Shown: piece by piece, positions 8,944 to 17,813 of the stretch
Layout: each line of letters begins with the position of its first letter
Numbering within the stretch: position 1 is the first letter of the stretch
Source of the DNA: Geobacter argillaceus
GTDB taxonomy: Bacteria; Desulfobacterota; Desulfuromonadia; Geobacterales; DSM-12255
Reading direction: 5' to 3'
NCBI RefSeq assembly: GCF_007830735.1
Contig: NZ_VLLN01000006.1
Coordinates: forward strand, 1-64,000
Length of the DNA: 64,000 nucleotides
Program-made: the position numbers and the translations under genes
Notes under the pieces: generated by a model
Database searches by the model: none
The model's input: only the letters and a program-made list of their open reading frames with translations
Told to the model about the DNA's origin: nothing

Positions 8944-9990
8944 TTATTCTTTACCGACAATCGCGGCGATATCATTGGCGAGTTGGTGCACGTCCTCTTC
9001 CCTGGTGTCCCATGAGCACATGAACCGCGCCCCGCCGGTACCGATAAAACTGTAGAAATACCAGCCCCGTTTGTGCAGGGCCTTTTTGATCTTTTCCGGC
9101 ATGCTGACGAACACGGAATTTGCCTGACACGGGAACATGAGGGGGATGCCGGGAATCGTCTTCAACCGACCCTCCAGGATCTTGGCGCAGCGGTTGGCAT
9201 GGGCCGCATGGCGCAACCAGGCCCCATTTTCAAGAATTCCCACCCATGGGGCGGAGAGAAAGCGCATCTTGGAGGCGAGCTGTCCGGACTGCTTGCACCG
9301 GTAATCGAACTCCCGCGCCATTGCCCGATTAAAAAAGACCACAGCCTCTCCCACGGCAAAACCGCTCTTGGTGCCACCGAAACAGAGCACGTCCACTCCT
9401 GCCTGCCAGGTGATCTCCTTTGGCGCGACCCCGAGCGATGCCACGGCATTGGCGAACCGCGCACCATCCATATGGATTTTCAGGTGGAGCCGTTTTGCGA
9501 CCTCACGCACGGCCTGCAGTTCGTCCACCGAAAAAACGGTTCCCACTTCCGTGGCCTGGGCGAGGCTGAGCACCTTCGGCTTGGGGTAGTGGATATCGGT
9601 GCGGCGCTTGACCGTATGTTCGACGGCCTCCAGGTCGACCTTCCCCTCCTTGCCGGGCACCAGAAGGATCTTGGTCCCATTGGAAAAGAATTCCGCCGCA
9701 CCGCATTCGTCGGTTTCCACGTGGGACAGTTCGTGACAGATGATGCTGTGGTACGACTGACAAAGGGATGCCAGGGCCAGAGAGTTGGCGGCCGTGCCGT
9801 TGAACACGAAAAAAACCTCGCAGTCGGTTTCGAAGAGGTCCCGCAGGCAGGCACAGGCCCTGGCAGTCCACTCGTCGTTGCCGTACGACTGGGCATATCC
9901 CAGATTGGCCCGTGCCATTGCCTCCCACGCCTCGGGGCAAATTCCGGCGTAATTGTCGCTGGCAAACTGGTTTTTTTCTTGTGTCTTCAT
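8944..9990 (-). CDS. Low-specificity L-threonine aldolase
   Basis: PLP enzyme that splits threonine or allo-threonine to glycine and acetaldehyde. The fold-type I landmarks are present in a 348-residue protein: FASDNYAG at the start, HMDGARFANA (the cofactor-binding Asp) near 173 and the Schiff-base lysine in FGGTKSG at K208. I chose ATG 9990, with AAAGGA upstream; the in-frame extension to 10104 adds 38 unrelated residues. It is closest in style to the LtaA/GLY1 group, including the cysteine-rich HRGWYFYSF and RFMCSW end segments. It stands alone on the minus strand; 9991-10199 carries no gene that I can support. Confidence 0.92.
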   Translation of the reverse strand: MKTQEKNQFASDNYAGICPEAWEAMARANLGYAQSYGNDEWTARACACLRDLFETDCEVFFVFNGTAANSLALASLCQSYHSIICHELSHVETDECGAAEFFSNGTKILLVPGKEGKVDLEAVEHTVKRRTDIHYPKPKVLSLAQATEVGTVFSVDELQAVREVAKRLHLKIHMDGARFANAVASLGVAPKEITWQAGVDVLCFGGTKSGFAVGEAVVFFNRAMAREFDYRCKQSGQLASKMRFLSAPWVGILENGAWLRHAAHANRCAKILEGRLKTIPGIPLMFPCQANSVFVSMPEKIKKALHKRGWYFYSFIGTGGARFMCSWDTREEDVHQLANDIAAIVGKE

Positions 9991-10199
9991 GGATTCGATC
10001 CTTTCCGGGGTAGGTGCGGGAGGGGGGGCTGCTACTCGGACGAATGTCCATTCTGAATACTTTCCACGCCAAAAGCAAGAATGAGCTTTCCAGCACAGAA
10101 ACATTCCCTATTCGGACATTTTTTTACGCTATCTCCGTCACTCTGAAATTTGTATACCCAACGACGTAGCCACATTTTCTTGGTTTTGCTCAACGACTC

Positions 10200-10936
10200 T
10201 TGCCGTGTTTGGTTCTTTTGCTTGACAAAAAAGCCTACCTCTTCCGCGACACCGGCGGCATTGATCGTCATGATGGCGAACAGCTCTATATCTGTGGGGG
10301 GCGGGGCACAGCGATCTTTGGCCCCATTTTTCTGGAGGTCGAGCCTGTTTACGAGTCCGGAAGGCGTTTCAATCCCTCCAGCGGGACCAACGAACGGATC
10401 AGCGCATACGGCGGGCACCTGGATGCCACGATCAACGCCCCTGTGGCAGGTCACAACAGCAGGCTGTTCCTGAGTTATGGTACGGATCGGGCGACAAGGA
10501 GGCTGCTAATGGTGCCAGTTTCAGGAAGGAATTCAGAAACCCTGGCAACGACAGCTCCCTGGTGGGCGACATGAGCGTGGTCGGCGATCTTTCCGGACTC
10601 AGTGTCGGCGACTCCCACGCGAGTGGACTGCAGCTCTACACGCTGGGGTGGGGGGTAGATATCTCCAAGGAGCTCAACTTCTCCGCCACCGGTCACTATG
10701 TTATTGCCAATAACGTACCGGATGGATTCAGCCGCCAGCTAGGTTTGGAGACCGATTTCAACCTTACGTACAATCTAAACGATGATATTCCGGTCATTCT
10801 GGCCTATGATCACTTCTTCACCGGGCCGTTCTTCCGAGCTGCCACCGGGAGCAGGGATGATATCGACTACGGTTACCTCATGTTCCAGTTTAACCTGGCA
10901 AAAACTAAGTTGAAAACCGTTCCAAAAACGCATTGA
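10200..10936 (+). pseudogene. Broken alginate-export-type outer membrane protein
   Basis: Two overlapping frames give the C-terminal half of a beta-barrel of the alginate-export (AlgE-like) family. The first covers about 10230-10480 (AYLFRDTGGIDRHDGEQLY, IFLEVEPVYESGRRFNPSS, then LFLSYG). The second continues from about 10482 (GSGDKEAANGASF) through GLQLYTLGWGVD and NLTYNLNDDIPVILAYDHFF to FQFNLAKTK at 10936. A small indel near 10475-10485 separates them. Roughly the first 200-250 residues, with the signal peptide, are missing. The last strands end in alternating aromatic residues as barrels do. It is a decayed gene, not a sequencing slip alone, because the 5' part is absent too. Confidence 0.7.
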
Positions 10937-10999
10937 CCGAGTTGAGAAGCGACGGATTTACTGGTAAGCTTCATGAAATTTTCCGACCGGAGGTTTACG

Positions 11000-12178
11000 A
11001 TGACCATGAGAAAGATGGCGGCCATGCTCCTCGTGGGGATGCTGGTTGCCGGCAGCTCCGGCTGCAAGAAAAAAGAAGCGGGCGAGGCTCAGAAGGCTGC
11101 CGCGGGCGATACCATCAAGATCGGCTTCCTTGGCGCCCTGACCGGCGACGTGGCCATGTTCGGCAAGCCGACCCTGGAGGGGATGAAGATGGCTAGCGAG
11201 GAGTTGAACGTAGCCGGCGGTGTCCTCGGCAAAAAGATAGAGATCGTGGAGGCCGACAATCGGGGGGACAAGCAGGAAGGCGCCTCGGTCACCCAGAAGC
11301 TGATCAGCCGCGACAACGTGATCGCCATAGTCGGTGACCCGACCACCGGTATCACCAAGGTTGCCGCACCCCTTGCCCAGAAGGCCCAGGTGGTGCTCCT
11401 GTCAGCCGGCGCCACCGGACCGGGCGTCGTGGAAAACGGCGATTTCATTTTCCGTGACACCCTGCTGGACAGTGTTGCCATCCCGGCCTGCATTGACTTC
11501 TTTGCCAAGGACCTCGGCTATAAGAAGGTGGCGGTCATCACCTCCGACAACAATGACTACAGCGTCGGCCTGTCCCAAACCTTCCGCGACGCGGCCAAAG
11601 GTAAGGGGATCGAGATCGTTGCCGACGAAAAGGTCAAGGACGGCGACAAGGACTTCAGCGCCCAGATCACCAATATCAAGGCCAGGAAGCCCGATGTCAT
11701 CTTTTTCTCCGGTTATTACACCGAGGCGGCGCTGATCATGAAAGAGGCCCGCAAGCAGGGGCTCAAGGCCAAGCTGTTCGGCGGTGACGGCCTCTTTTCG
11801 CCGAAGCTGATCGAACTGGGCGGCGATGCGGTTGAAGGGACCATGTCGGCCCTCGGCTTCTCCCCGGAGCAGGCCTCGCCGGTAACGGCCAAATTCGTCG
11901 AGGCGTTCAAGAAGAGGTTCAACGGCGCCGAGCCCGGGCTCTTCGATGCCCAGGGGTATGATGCCATCACGCTCCTGGCTGACGCCATGAAGCGCGCCAA
12001 CAGCATCGATCCCAAGGTCTTCAAGGGGGCGTTGGCCCAGACCAGGAAGTTCGAGGGGGTTTCCGGCACCATCAGCATGCAGGCGAACCGGGAACCGATC
12101 AAGTCGCCGCTTGCCCTGCTGGAAGTGAAGGGTGGAAAGTTCGTTCTGAAAGCCAAGGTTCCGGTAAAGATGGATTGA
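11000..12178 (+). CDS. livK: Branched-chain amino acid ABC transporter, binding protein
   Basis: Lipoprotein ligand-binding component of the high-affinity leucine/isoleucine/valine importer. It has a lipoprotein signal (MTMRKMAAMLLVG, lipobox AGSSGC, lipidated Cys about 22), then a type I periplasmic-binding fold with the family start IKIGFLGALTGDVAMFG and the ligand-loop segment LLSAGATGPGV. 392 residues. ATG 11000 has GGAGG six bases upstream, so the longer frame from 10973 is rejected. A terminator follows directly, before livH, which fits the common pattern of making more binding protein than permease. Substrate specificity among hydrophobic amino acids cannot be read from the sequence. 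Confidence 0.93.
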   Translation: MTMRKMAAMLLVGMLVAGSSGCKKKEAGEAQKAAAGDTIKIGFLGALTGDVAMFGKPTLEGMKMASEELNVAGGVLGKKIEIVEADNRGDKQEGASVTQKLISRDNVIAIVGDPTTGITKVAAPLAQKAQVVLLSAGATGPGVVENGDFIFRDTLLDSVAIPACIDFFAKDLGYKKVAVITSDNNDYSVGLSQTFRDAAKGKGIEIVADEKVKDGDKDFSAQITNIKARKPDVIFFSGYYTEAALIMKEARKQGLKAKLFGGDGLFSPKLIELGGDAVEGTMSALGFSPEQASPVTAKFVEAFKKRFNGAEPGLFDAQGYDAITLLADAMKRANSIDPKVFKGALAQTRKFEGVSGTISMQANREPIKSPLALLEVKGGKFVLKAKVPVKMD

Positions 12179-12197
12179 CCATCGGTTCGCACCTGGC

Positions 12198-12232
12198 AAA
12201 AGGCCCGGAGGGAAATCCTGCCGGGCCTTTTT
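12198..12232 (+). terminator. Partial terminator between livK and livH
   Basis: AAAAGGCCCGG (12198-12208) pairs with CCGGGCCTTTT (12221-12231), giving an 11-bp stem with a T-rich tail. It lies 20 bp after livK and 35 bp before livH, so read-through would give lower expression of the permease genes. Confidence 0.8.
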
Positions 12233-12266
12233 GGATTTCCATTCGCACTGTCGCAAAGGACGCCAC

Positions 12267-13142
12267 ATGTTCTTCCAGCAACTCATCAACGGCATCGCCC
12301 TCGGGAGTACCTACGCCCTGATCGCGCTCGGGTACACCATGGTCTATGGGATCATCACCCTGATCAACTTCGCCCATGGCGAGATCTACATGGTCGGTGC
12401 CTTTGTCGGGCTGCTCATGGTTGCCATCTTCAAGCTCAACATCTTTGTCGCCATGATCCTTGCCATGGTAGCCTGCATGGCGCTCGGGGTGGTGATCGAA
12501 CTGATCGCCTATCGGCCGCTGCGCAAGTCTTCCCGGCTGTCGGCCCTCATCTCCGCCATCGGGGTCTCCATCTTCCTTTCCACCCTGGCCCAGATGATCT
12601 TCGGCGCCGATGCCAAGGGGTTTCCGGAAACGGCCTTTCCGGTGAACCAGATCCATATCGGTGATGCCGACATCTCCACCCTGCAGCTGCTGATCATCGG
12701 TGTTTCCGCCTGCCTCATGATCGCCCTTGAGTTCATCGTCCAGAAAACCAAAATCGGCAAGGCGATGCGGGCGACCTCGGAGGATTACAATACTGCCGCC
12801 CTCATGGGAATCAATGTCAATATGGTCATCTCCTTCACCTTTGCCCTCGGCTCTGCCCTGGCGGCAGCCGGCGGTGTACTGGTGGGGCTTCTGTTCAACG
12901 CAGTCTCCTTCAACATGGGGCTGATGGCCGGCCTGAAGGCCTTTGCTGCTGCCGTGCTCGGTGGGATCGGCTCCATACCCGGCGCCATGCTGGGAGGGCT
13001 TTTGCTGGGAGTGACCGAGGTGTTGGGGGTGGCTGCCGGCTACTCGTCCTATCGTGATGCCATCGCCTTCGCCATCCTGGTGCTGGTCCTGCTGGTCCGG
13101 CCGACCGGGCTCCTGGGGCGTAAGATTCAGAAAAAGGTTTGA
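12267..13142 (+). CDS. livH: Branched-chain amino acid ABC transporter, permease LivH
   Basis: Inner-membrane permease of the Liv importer: 291 residues, about eight membrane segments, with the family landmarks LINGIALGSTYALIALGYTMVYGI at the N-terminus (residues about 5-28) and the ABC-docking region GLKAFAAAVLGGIGSIPGA near 225. ATG 12267 has AAAGGA six bases before it; the longer frame from 12231 begins inside the terminator tail. It partners LivM to form the membrane pore and is followed by an 83-bp palindromic repeat before livM. Confidence 0.95.
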   Translation: MFFQQLINGIALGSTYALIALGYTMVYGIITLINFAHGEIYMVGAFVGLLMVAIFKLNIFVAMILAMVACMALGVVIELIAYRPLRKSSRLSALISAIGVSIFLSTLAQMIFGADAKGFPETAFPVNQIHIGDADISTLQLLIIGVSACLMIALEFIVQKTKIGKAMRATSEDYNTAALMGINVNMVISFTFALGSALAAAGGVLVGLLFNAVSFNMGLMAGLKAFAAAVLGGIGSIPGAMLGGLLLGVTEVLGVAAGYSSYRDAIAFAILVLVLLVRPTGLLGRKIQKKV

Positions 13143-13169
13143 AGTGGAAGTGCGCGGCTCAGGGACATT

Positions 13170-13252
13170 GTAGGTTGGGTTAGCGCCAGCGTAACCCAAC
13201 ATAGCCTCTGATTCGTTGGGTTACGGCGAAATGACCGCCTAACCCAACCTAC
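13170..13252. repeat. Palindromic intergenic repeat (GTAGGTTGGGTTAG type)
   Basis: Perfect 14-bp outer inverted repeat (13170-13183 and 13239-13252) with a nested pair built on GTAACCCAAC (13191-13200) and GTTGGGTTAC (13215-13224). The whole 83 bp can fold into one cruciform. This sequence type, GTAGG(G/T)TGGGTTA with its complement, is a widespread REP-like element in many bacterial genomes. It sits between livH and livM, within a transcribed operon. Confidence 0.85.
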
Positions 13253-13314
13253 GTCTTCCGACAAATAATTCGTCTCGATCATGCCGGTCCTGATCCCGGC
13301 ATTTGAGGATTCTT

Positions 13315-14244
13315 ATGGGTGAGGCATTACAGTCGCTGCTGGGTAACATCAATCCCTACTTTCTGCAGATTATCGTCAATGTCGGCATCGGCATCGTCCT
13401 GGCGCTGGGGTTGAACGTCATCACCGGCCTGACCGGCCAGCTTTCCCTCGGGCACGCCGCCTTCATGAGCATCGGTGCCTTCACCAGTGCCCTGTTCACC
13501 CTCAAGCTCGGGCTGCCGTTCAGTCTGAACCTCCTTTTGACCGGTCTGGTGACCGCCGCCATAGGGGCGCTCATCGGTTTTCCGATCCTGCGGCTGACCG
13601 GGGATTATCTGGCCATCTGCACCCTCGGTTTTGCCGAGATAGTCAAGGTTGCGTTTCTGAACCTCGATATCACGAACAGGGCCTTGGGACTCTCGGTGCC
13701 GCCCCCGAAAACGACCATGCCGATGCCGATAGTGGTCTGGATCGTGGTACTGCTGGCCATTGTACTGGTCTCGTTCGTCCATGATTCGCGGTTCGGCCGG
13801 GCGCTGAAGGCGATCCGCGGTGACGAGATCGCGGCCGAGGCGATGGGGATCAACGTGGCCAGGTACAAGGTCCAGTCCTTTGCCGTCGGCACCTTCCTGG
13901 CAGGGGTCGGCGGGGGCCTGTATGCCCATTTCATCAGCTACATCAACCCTTCCGACTTCGGTTTTCTCAAGTCCATCGACATCCTCAGCATGATCGTTCT
14001 CGGTGGTCTGGGGAGCATCCCGGGCAGCGTGATCGGCGCCGCGGTCCTTTCGGCGGCACCGGAGTTCCTCCGCTTCATGGCCAAGTACCGTATGCTGGTG
14101 TACGGCGGCCTGCTGGTGTTCATGATGATCTTCCGTCCCAACGGTCTCATGGGCGGGGTCAATTTTACCGATCTGCTCCTCCGGGCCATGGGGCGCAAGC
14201 CGCACCTGAAGGAAGTGATCGAAGACAAGGCAGAGAACGGATAA
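13315..14244 (+). CDS. livM: Branched-chain amino acid ABC transporter, permease LivM
   Basis: Second permease of the Liv importer, 309 residues with eight or more hydrophobic segments. It shows the family's GLNVITGLTGQLSLGHAAF block (residues about 33-51), the KAIRGDEIAAEAMGINVARYK cytoplasmic loop near 165 and the GGLGSIPGSVIGA docking region near 230. ATG 13315 has GAGGA six bases upstream; a TTG at 13303 overlaps that site. It is separated from livG by six bases and is clearly in one transcript with it. Confidence 0.95.
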   Translation: MGEALQSLLGNINPYFLQIIVNVGIGIVLALGLNVITGLTGQLSLGHAAFMSIGAFTSALFTLKLGLPFSLNLLLTGLVTAAIGALIGFPILRLTGDYLAICTLGFAEIVKVAFLNLDITNRALGLSVPPPKTTMPMPIVVWIVVLLAIVLVSFVHDSRFGRALKAIRGDEIAAEAMGINVARYKVQSFAVGTFLAGVGGGLYAHFISYINPSDFGFLKSIDILSMIVLGGLGSIPGSVIGAAVLSAAPEFLRFMAKYRMLVYGGLLVFMMIFRPNGLMGGVNFTDLLLRAMGRKPHLKEVIEDKAENG

Positions 14245-14250
14245 CAGCCT

Positions 14251-15015
14251 ATGGCACTACTCAGACTCGACAATGTGACGATTCGCTTCGGTGGCCTGAC
14301 TGCCGTCGACAGTGTGAACCTGACCGTGGAGAAAGGGACCATCCAGGCACTGATCGGTCCCAACGGCGCGGGCAAGAGCACCATGTTCAACCTGATCACC
14401 GGTATCTACAAGCCGACCTCGGGAACCATCAGCTTCAAGGAGCGCCCCATCGCCGGGGTGCCGACCTACCGCATCGCCTCGGCCGGCATCGGCCGGACCT
14501 TCCAGAACATCCGCCTCTTCACCGATCTTTCCGTACTGGACAACGTCCTGATCGGCGCCCACATCCGCGGCAAGTGGGGCCTTTCCGGGGCGATCATGAA
14601 GTTTGCCCCCTGGGTGAAACGGGAAGAGGGGGAACTGATTGCGTGGGCCTCCGACTGTCTGCGGATGGTGGACCTCTCATACAAGTCGTTCGAGCTGGCC
14701 GGCAACCTGCCGTACGGGGAGCAGCGACGCCTGGAGATTGCCCGGGCACTGGCGCTGAAGCCGGATCTGATCCTGCTTGACGAGCCGGCTGCCGGGATGA
14801 ACCCGCAGGAAAAGCTGGTCCTGATGGAGATGGTGCAACGTATCCGGGCCACCGGCATCACCGTGTTCCTGGTGGAGCACGACATGAAGTTCGTCATGGG
14901 GCTTTCGGACCGGATTGCGGTCCTGGATTACGGGGTCAAGATCGCCGACGGCACCCCTGACGCCATCCGGCAGGACCCGAAGGTGATCGAGGCATATCTG
15001 GGCAAGGCGCATTAG
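14251..15015 (+). CDS. livG: Branched-chain amino acid ABC transporter, ATPase LivG
   Basis: Cytoplasmic ATPase of the Liv importer, 254 residues. Walker A is GPNGAGKST near residue 38. The signature is the LivG-type LPYGEQRRLEIARALAL (about 150) rather than LSGGQ. Walker B is LILLDEPAAGMNP, and the H-loop is VEHDMKFVMGLSDRIAVLDYG. The family-specific GRTFQNIRLF segment near 83 is present. Pairs with LivF. Confidence 0.96.
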   Translation: MALLRLDNVTIRFGGLTAVDSVNLTVEKGTIQALIGPNGAGKSTMFNLITGIYKPTSGTISFKERPIAGVPTYRIASAGIGRTFQNIRLFTDLSVLDNVLIGAHIRGKWGLSGAIMKFAPWVKREEGELIAWASDCLRMVDLSYKSFELAGNLPYGEQRRLEIARALALKPDLILLDEPAAGMNPQEKLVLMEMVQRIRATGITVFLVEHDMKFVMGLSDRIAVLDYGVKIADGTPDAIRQDPKVIEAYLGKAH

Positions 15016-15042
15016 ACAGGGACTGGCTACTCGGGAGTTTTC

Positions 15043-15747
15043 ATGCTGGTAGTGGACAAACTGTTCGTGAACTATAACGCCATCAAGGCGTTGAAGGACC
15101 TTTCCTGCCGGGTCGGACAGGGTGAGATCGTGGCCCTCATCGGCGCCAACGGTGCCGGCAAGACCACGACCCTCAACGCCATCTCCGGCATTGTGCCGGC
15201 ACAGAGCGGAACGATCCGGTTCCTCGGCGATGAGATCACCGGCATCCCGCCCCACGAAATCGTCAAGCGGGGCATATCCCAGGTGCCGGAAGGACGTCGG
15301 GTCTTTGCCAACATGACGGTCCTGGAGAACCTGGAGATGGGTGCCTATATCCGTTCCGACAGCAGGGCCGTCGCTGAGGAGATAGAGCAGGTCTTCCAGC
15401 GCTTCCCCCGGCTCTTTGAGCGGAAAAAGCAGCTGGCCAAGACCCTGTCCGGCGGCGAACAGCAGATGCTGGCCATGGGGCGGGCGCTCATGTCCAAGCC
15501 CCGGTTGATGCTCCTGGACGAGCCCTCCATGGGGCTTGCACCGATGCTGGTGGAGAAGATCTTCGAGATCATCCAGGAGATCAACAAGACCGGCACTACC
15601 ATCATGCTGGTGGAGCAGAACGCCAACATGGCCCTGTCCATAGCCAGTCGGGCCTATGTCCTGGAAACCGGCGAGGTGGTTCTCTCCGGCATGGCAAAGG
15701 AACTGGCCGAAAATCCGGAAGTGCGCAAGGCGTATCTGGGGGAGTAA
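15043..15747 (+). CDS. livF: Branched-chain amino acid ABC transporter, ATPase LivF
   Basis: Second ATPase of the Liv importer, 234 residues. Walker A is GANGAGKTT (residues about 36-44), the family block is GISQVPEGRRVFANMTVLENL, the signature is LSGGEQQMLAMGRALM and Walker B is LMLLDEPSMGLAP. ATG 15043 is preceded by GGGAG. It closes the liv operon, though the EamA gene begins five bases after its stop and is very likely cotranscribed. Confidence 0.96.
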   Translation: MLVVDKLFVNYNAIKALKDLSCRVGQGEIVALIGANGAGKTTTLNAISGIVPAQSGTIRFLGDEITGIPPHEIVKRGISQVPEGRRVFANMTVLENLEMGAYIRSDSRAVAEEIEQVFQRFPRLFERKKQLAKTLSGGEQQMLAMGRALMSKPRLMLLDEPSMGLAPMLVEKIFEIIQEINKTGTTIMLVEQNANMALSIASRAYVLETGEVVLSGMAKELAENPEVRKAYLGE

Positions 15748-15752
15748 TTCCC

Positions 15753-16634
15753 ATGTCCGACAAACCGATTGTAAACCCTAACCTGGCGGTGCTGGGAGGG
15801 GTTTTTGCCGTTTCCTTCTCGGCGCTGTTCGTCCGGCTCGCCACGGCACCGGCCATGATCATTGCCACCTACCGGCTTCTCTTCACCTTTCTCATCCTGG
15901 CGCCGTTCACCCTGCTCCGGCACCGAAGCGACCTGCGGGCACTGACCGGCCGGGAAAAGGGCCTGGCAATGGCCAGTGGTGTCTGCCTGGCCCTCCATTT
16001 CGTCACCTGGTTCACCTCGCTGCGCTATACCAGCATTGCCAGTTCGGTGGTGCTGGTCACTATCCAGCCTGTGTTCGTGGTCCTCGGCTCCTGGGTCTTC
16101 TTCCGGGAGCGGATCGGCCGTATGGCCATGATGGGAGGGGCGCTCGCCCTGACCGGCAGCATCGTCATCGGTGCCAGCGATTTTCAGATGGGAGGGGATG
16201 CCTTCTGGGGGGACCTCCTGGCCCTGGCTGCGGCCGTCATGGTCTCGGGGTACCTCCTGATCGGCAGGCGGCTCAGGAGCGGCGTCAGCCTGCCGGCCTA
16301 TACCTTTGTCACCTATGGCAGCAGTTCGCTGGTGCTCGTGCTGGCGAGCCTGGCGAGCCGGACGTCGTTCTATCCCTATCCGACAACCGACTGGCTCCTG
16401 TTTCTCGGCCTGGCAGTGGTCTGCACCATCCTTGGCCATACGGTCTTCAACTGGGTCCTGCGCTATGTCCAGGCGTCGGTGATAGCCGTCAGCGTTCTGG
16501 GTGAGCCGCTCGGGGCGATCGTCTGGGCCGCGCTCTTTCTGAAGGAGTATCCGACCACGCGGCAGGCGGTCGGTGCAGCCTGCATCTTCGGCGGGCTGTA
16601 CCTCTTCACCAGGGTTGCGGCACGAAACCGGTGA
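15753..16634 (+). CDS. EamA-family (DMT) transporter
   Basis: A 293-residue inner-membrane protein with ten hydrophobic segments arranged as two EamA halves (about 8-140 and 150-288). The first half has RLATAPAMIIATYRLLFTFLIL and the LHFVTWFTSLRYTSIASSVVLV stretch. The second ends in QASVIAVSVLGEPLGAIVWA, the typical GEP-containing helix. Drug/metabolite transporters of this kind often export amino acids. Its position five bases after livF suggests a role in overflow or balance of the amino acids imported by Liv, but this is inference. Confidence 0.88.
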   Translation: MSDKPIVNPNLAVLGGVFAVSFSALFVRLATAPAMIIATYRLLFTFLILAPFTLLRHRSDLRALTGREKGLAMASGVCLALHFVTWFTSLRYTSIASSVVLVTIQPVFVVLGSWVFFRERIGRMAMMGGALALTGSIVIGASDFQMGGDAFWGDLLALAAAVMVSGYLLIGRRLRSGVSLPAYTFVTYGSSSLVLVLASLASRTSFYPYPTTDWLLFLGLAVVCTILGHTVFNWVLRYVQASVIAVSVLGEPLGAIVWAALFLKEYPTTRQAVGAACIFGGLYLFTRVAARNR

Positions 16635-16650
16635 AAAGACAAAACAGAAT

Positions 16651-16786
16651 GTAACCGCTGATGGACGCGGATGGACGCAGATAAAGACTAAAAACGCCAC
16701 GAATACAATAGGGTGTGATTAGTTTCTGCGATGAGAGATTGAGGTCTGCGGTTTATCTGCTTGAATCAGCGTGCATCTGCGGTTAC
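16651..16786. repeat. Dispersed imperfect inverted repeat, copy 1
   Basis: Left arm 16651-16687 (starting GTAACCGCTGATGGACGCGG) is matched in inverted form by 16750-16786 (ending GCATCTGCGGTTAC), about 37 bp with a few mismatches. The units are built from variations of GACGCGGAT/ATCTGCG. A second copy of this family lies at 47321-47430. Confidence 0.7.
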
Positions 16787-16817
16787 TTTGCTTTTGGGTT
16801 GACGGAGGGGCAGCAAT

Positions 16818-17735
16818 TTGGACAATACGAGCGCAACCACCAGGGCTGCCACGACGGGGCTGCTCCATGGCATACTGGCTTATCTGGTCTGGGGTTTCTT
16901 CCCGGTCTATTTCAAAGCCGTGCAAACCGTGCCGCCGCTGCAGGTGGTTTCCCACCGGATCGTCTGGTCCCTTGCCTTCCTACTCGTGCTGATCGGCTTC
17001 AAGGGGAAGTGGCGGGAGATCGGCGCAACGCTGTGCGACCGCAGGGCAATGCTGATCCTTGTGACCACCGCTCTCCTGATCGCCACCAACTGGCTCGTAT
17101 TCATCGTTGCCGTGGAGCATGGCCAGATCCTCCAGTCCAGCCTCGGCTATTTCATCACCCCCTTCGTGAGTGTCCTCCTCGGAGTTACGTTCCTGAAAGA
17201 ACGGCTCAGGCGTCTGCAGCTGGTGAGCCTCCTCCTGGCGGTTGTCGGCGTACTGTTCCTGACGGTACAGTATGGCCGCATTCCTTGGGTCGCCCTGACC
17301 CTGGCGCTCACGTTCGGCTCCTACGGCCTGCTGCGCAAGGTGGTTTCGGTCGACTCTCTCACCGGGCTCACCATGGAGACCATCCTGCTCTTTCCGTTGG
17401 CGGCCGGCTACCTGCTGTATGCCGACCGGACCGGCACCGGTGCCTTCCTGCACGGCCCGTTGTCGATCAATCTGCTTCTGCTGGCAGTCGGGGTTGTGAC
17501 GGCCGTTCCGCTCCTGCTCTTCGCCTCGGCTGCACGGCGCCTGCGCCTTGCCACCATTGGCTTTCTCCAGTATCTCACCCCGACTCTCCACTTCCTGCTG
17601 GCGGTCATCGTCTACAACGAGCCGTTCTCGTTCGCCAGACTGGTCAGTTTCCTGTTCATCTGGACCGGACTGGTCTGCTATTCCTGGGACGCATACCGAA
17701 CCCTGGCCGTTTCCGGGTATTTCCACAAAAAATAG
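16818..17735 (+). CDS. EamA-family permease, RarD-type
   Basis: A 305-residue ten-helix transporter whose N-terminus, GILAYLVWGFFPVYFKAV (about 17-34), and VSHRIVWSLAFL are typical of the RarD branch of the drug/metabolite superfamily. RarD proteins were named from chloramphenicol-sensitivity work; substrates are unknown. The start is TTG 16818 with GGAGG seven bases upstream. It follows the other EamA gene after 183 bp containing an inverted repeat, so it may have its own transcription start. Confidence 0.87.
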   Translation: MDNTSATTRAATTGLLHGILAYLVWGFFPVYFKAVQTVPPLQVVSHRIVWSLAFLLVLIGFKGKWREIGATLCDRRAMLILVTTALLIATNWLVFIVAVEHGQILQSSLGYFITPFVSVLLGVTFLKERLRRLQLVSLLLAVVGVLFLTVQYGRIPWVALTLALTFGSYGLLRKVVSVDSLTGLTMETILLFPLAAGYLLYADRTGTGAFLHGPLSINLLLLAVGVVTAVPLLLFASAARRLRLATIGFLQYLTPTLHFLLAVIVYNEPFSFARLVSFLFIWTGLVCYSWDAYRTLAVSGYFHKK

Positions 17736-17813
17736 CGCCGCTCCTGTTGACATGGCTGATGGAGTTATACAATGAGATACACCATCGGCCTATTCGCACA
17801 CAAGGAGTCGACC

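Noticed and set aside
13170-13252. The liv palindrome as a transcription terminator
   Set aside because: No T-run, it is symmetrical, and sequence of this type is a known dispersed repeat.
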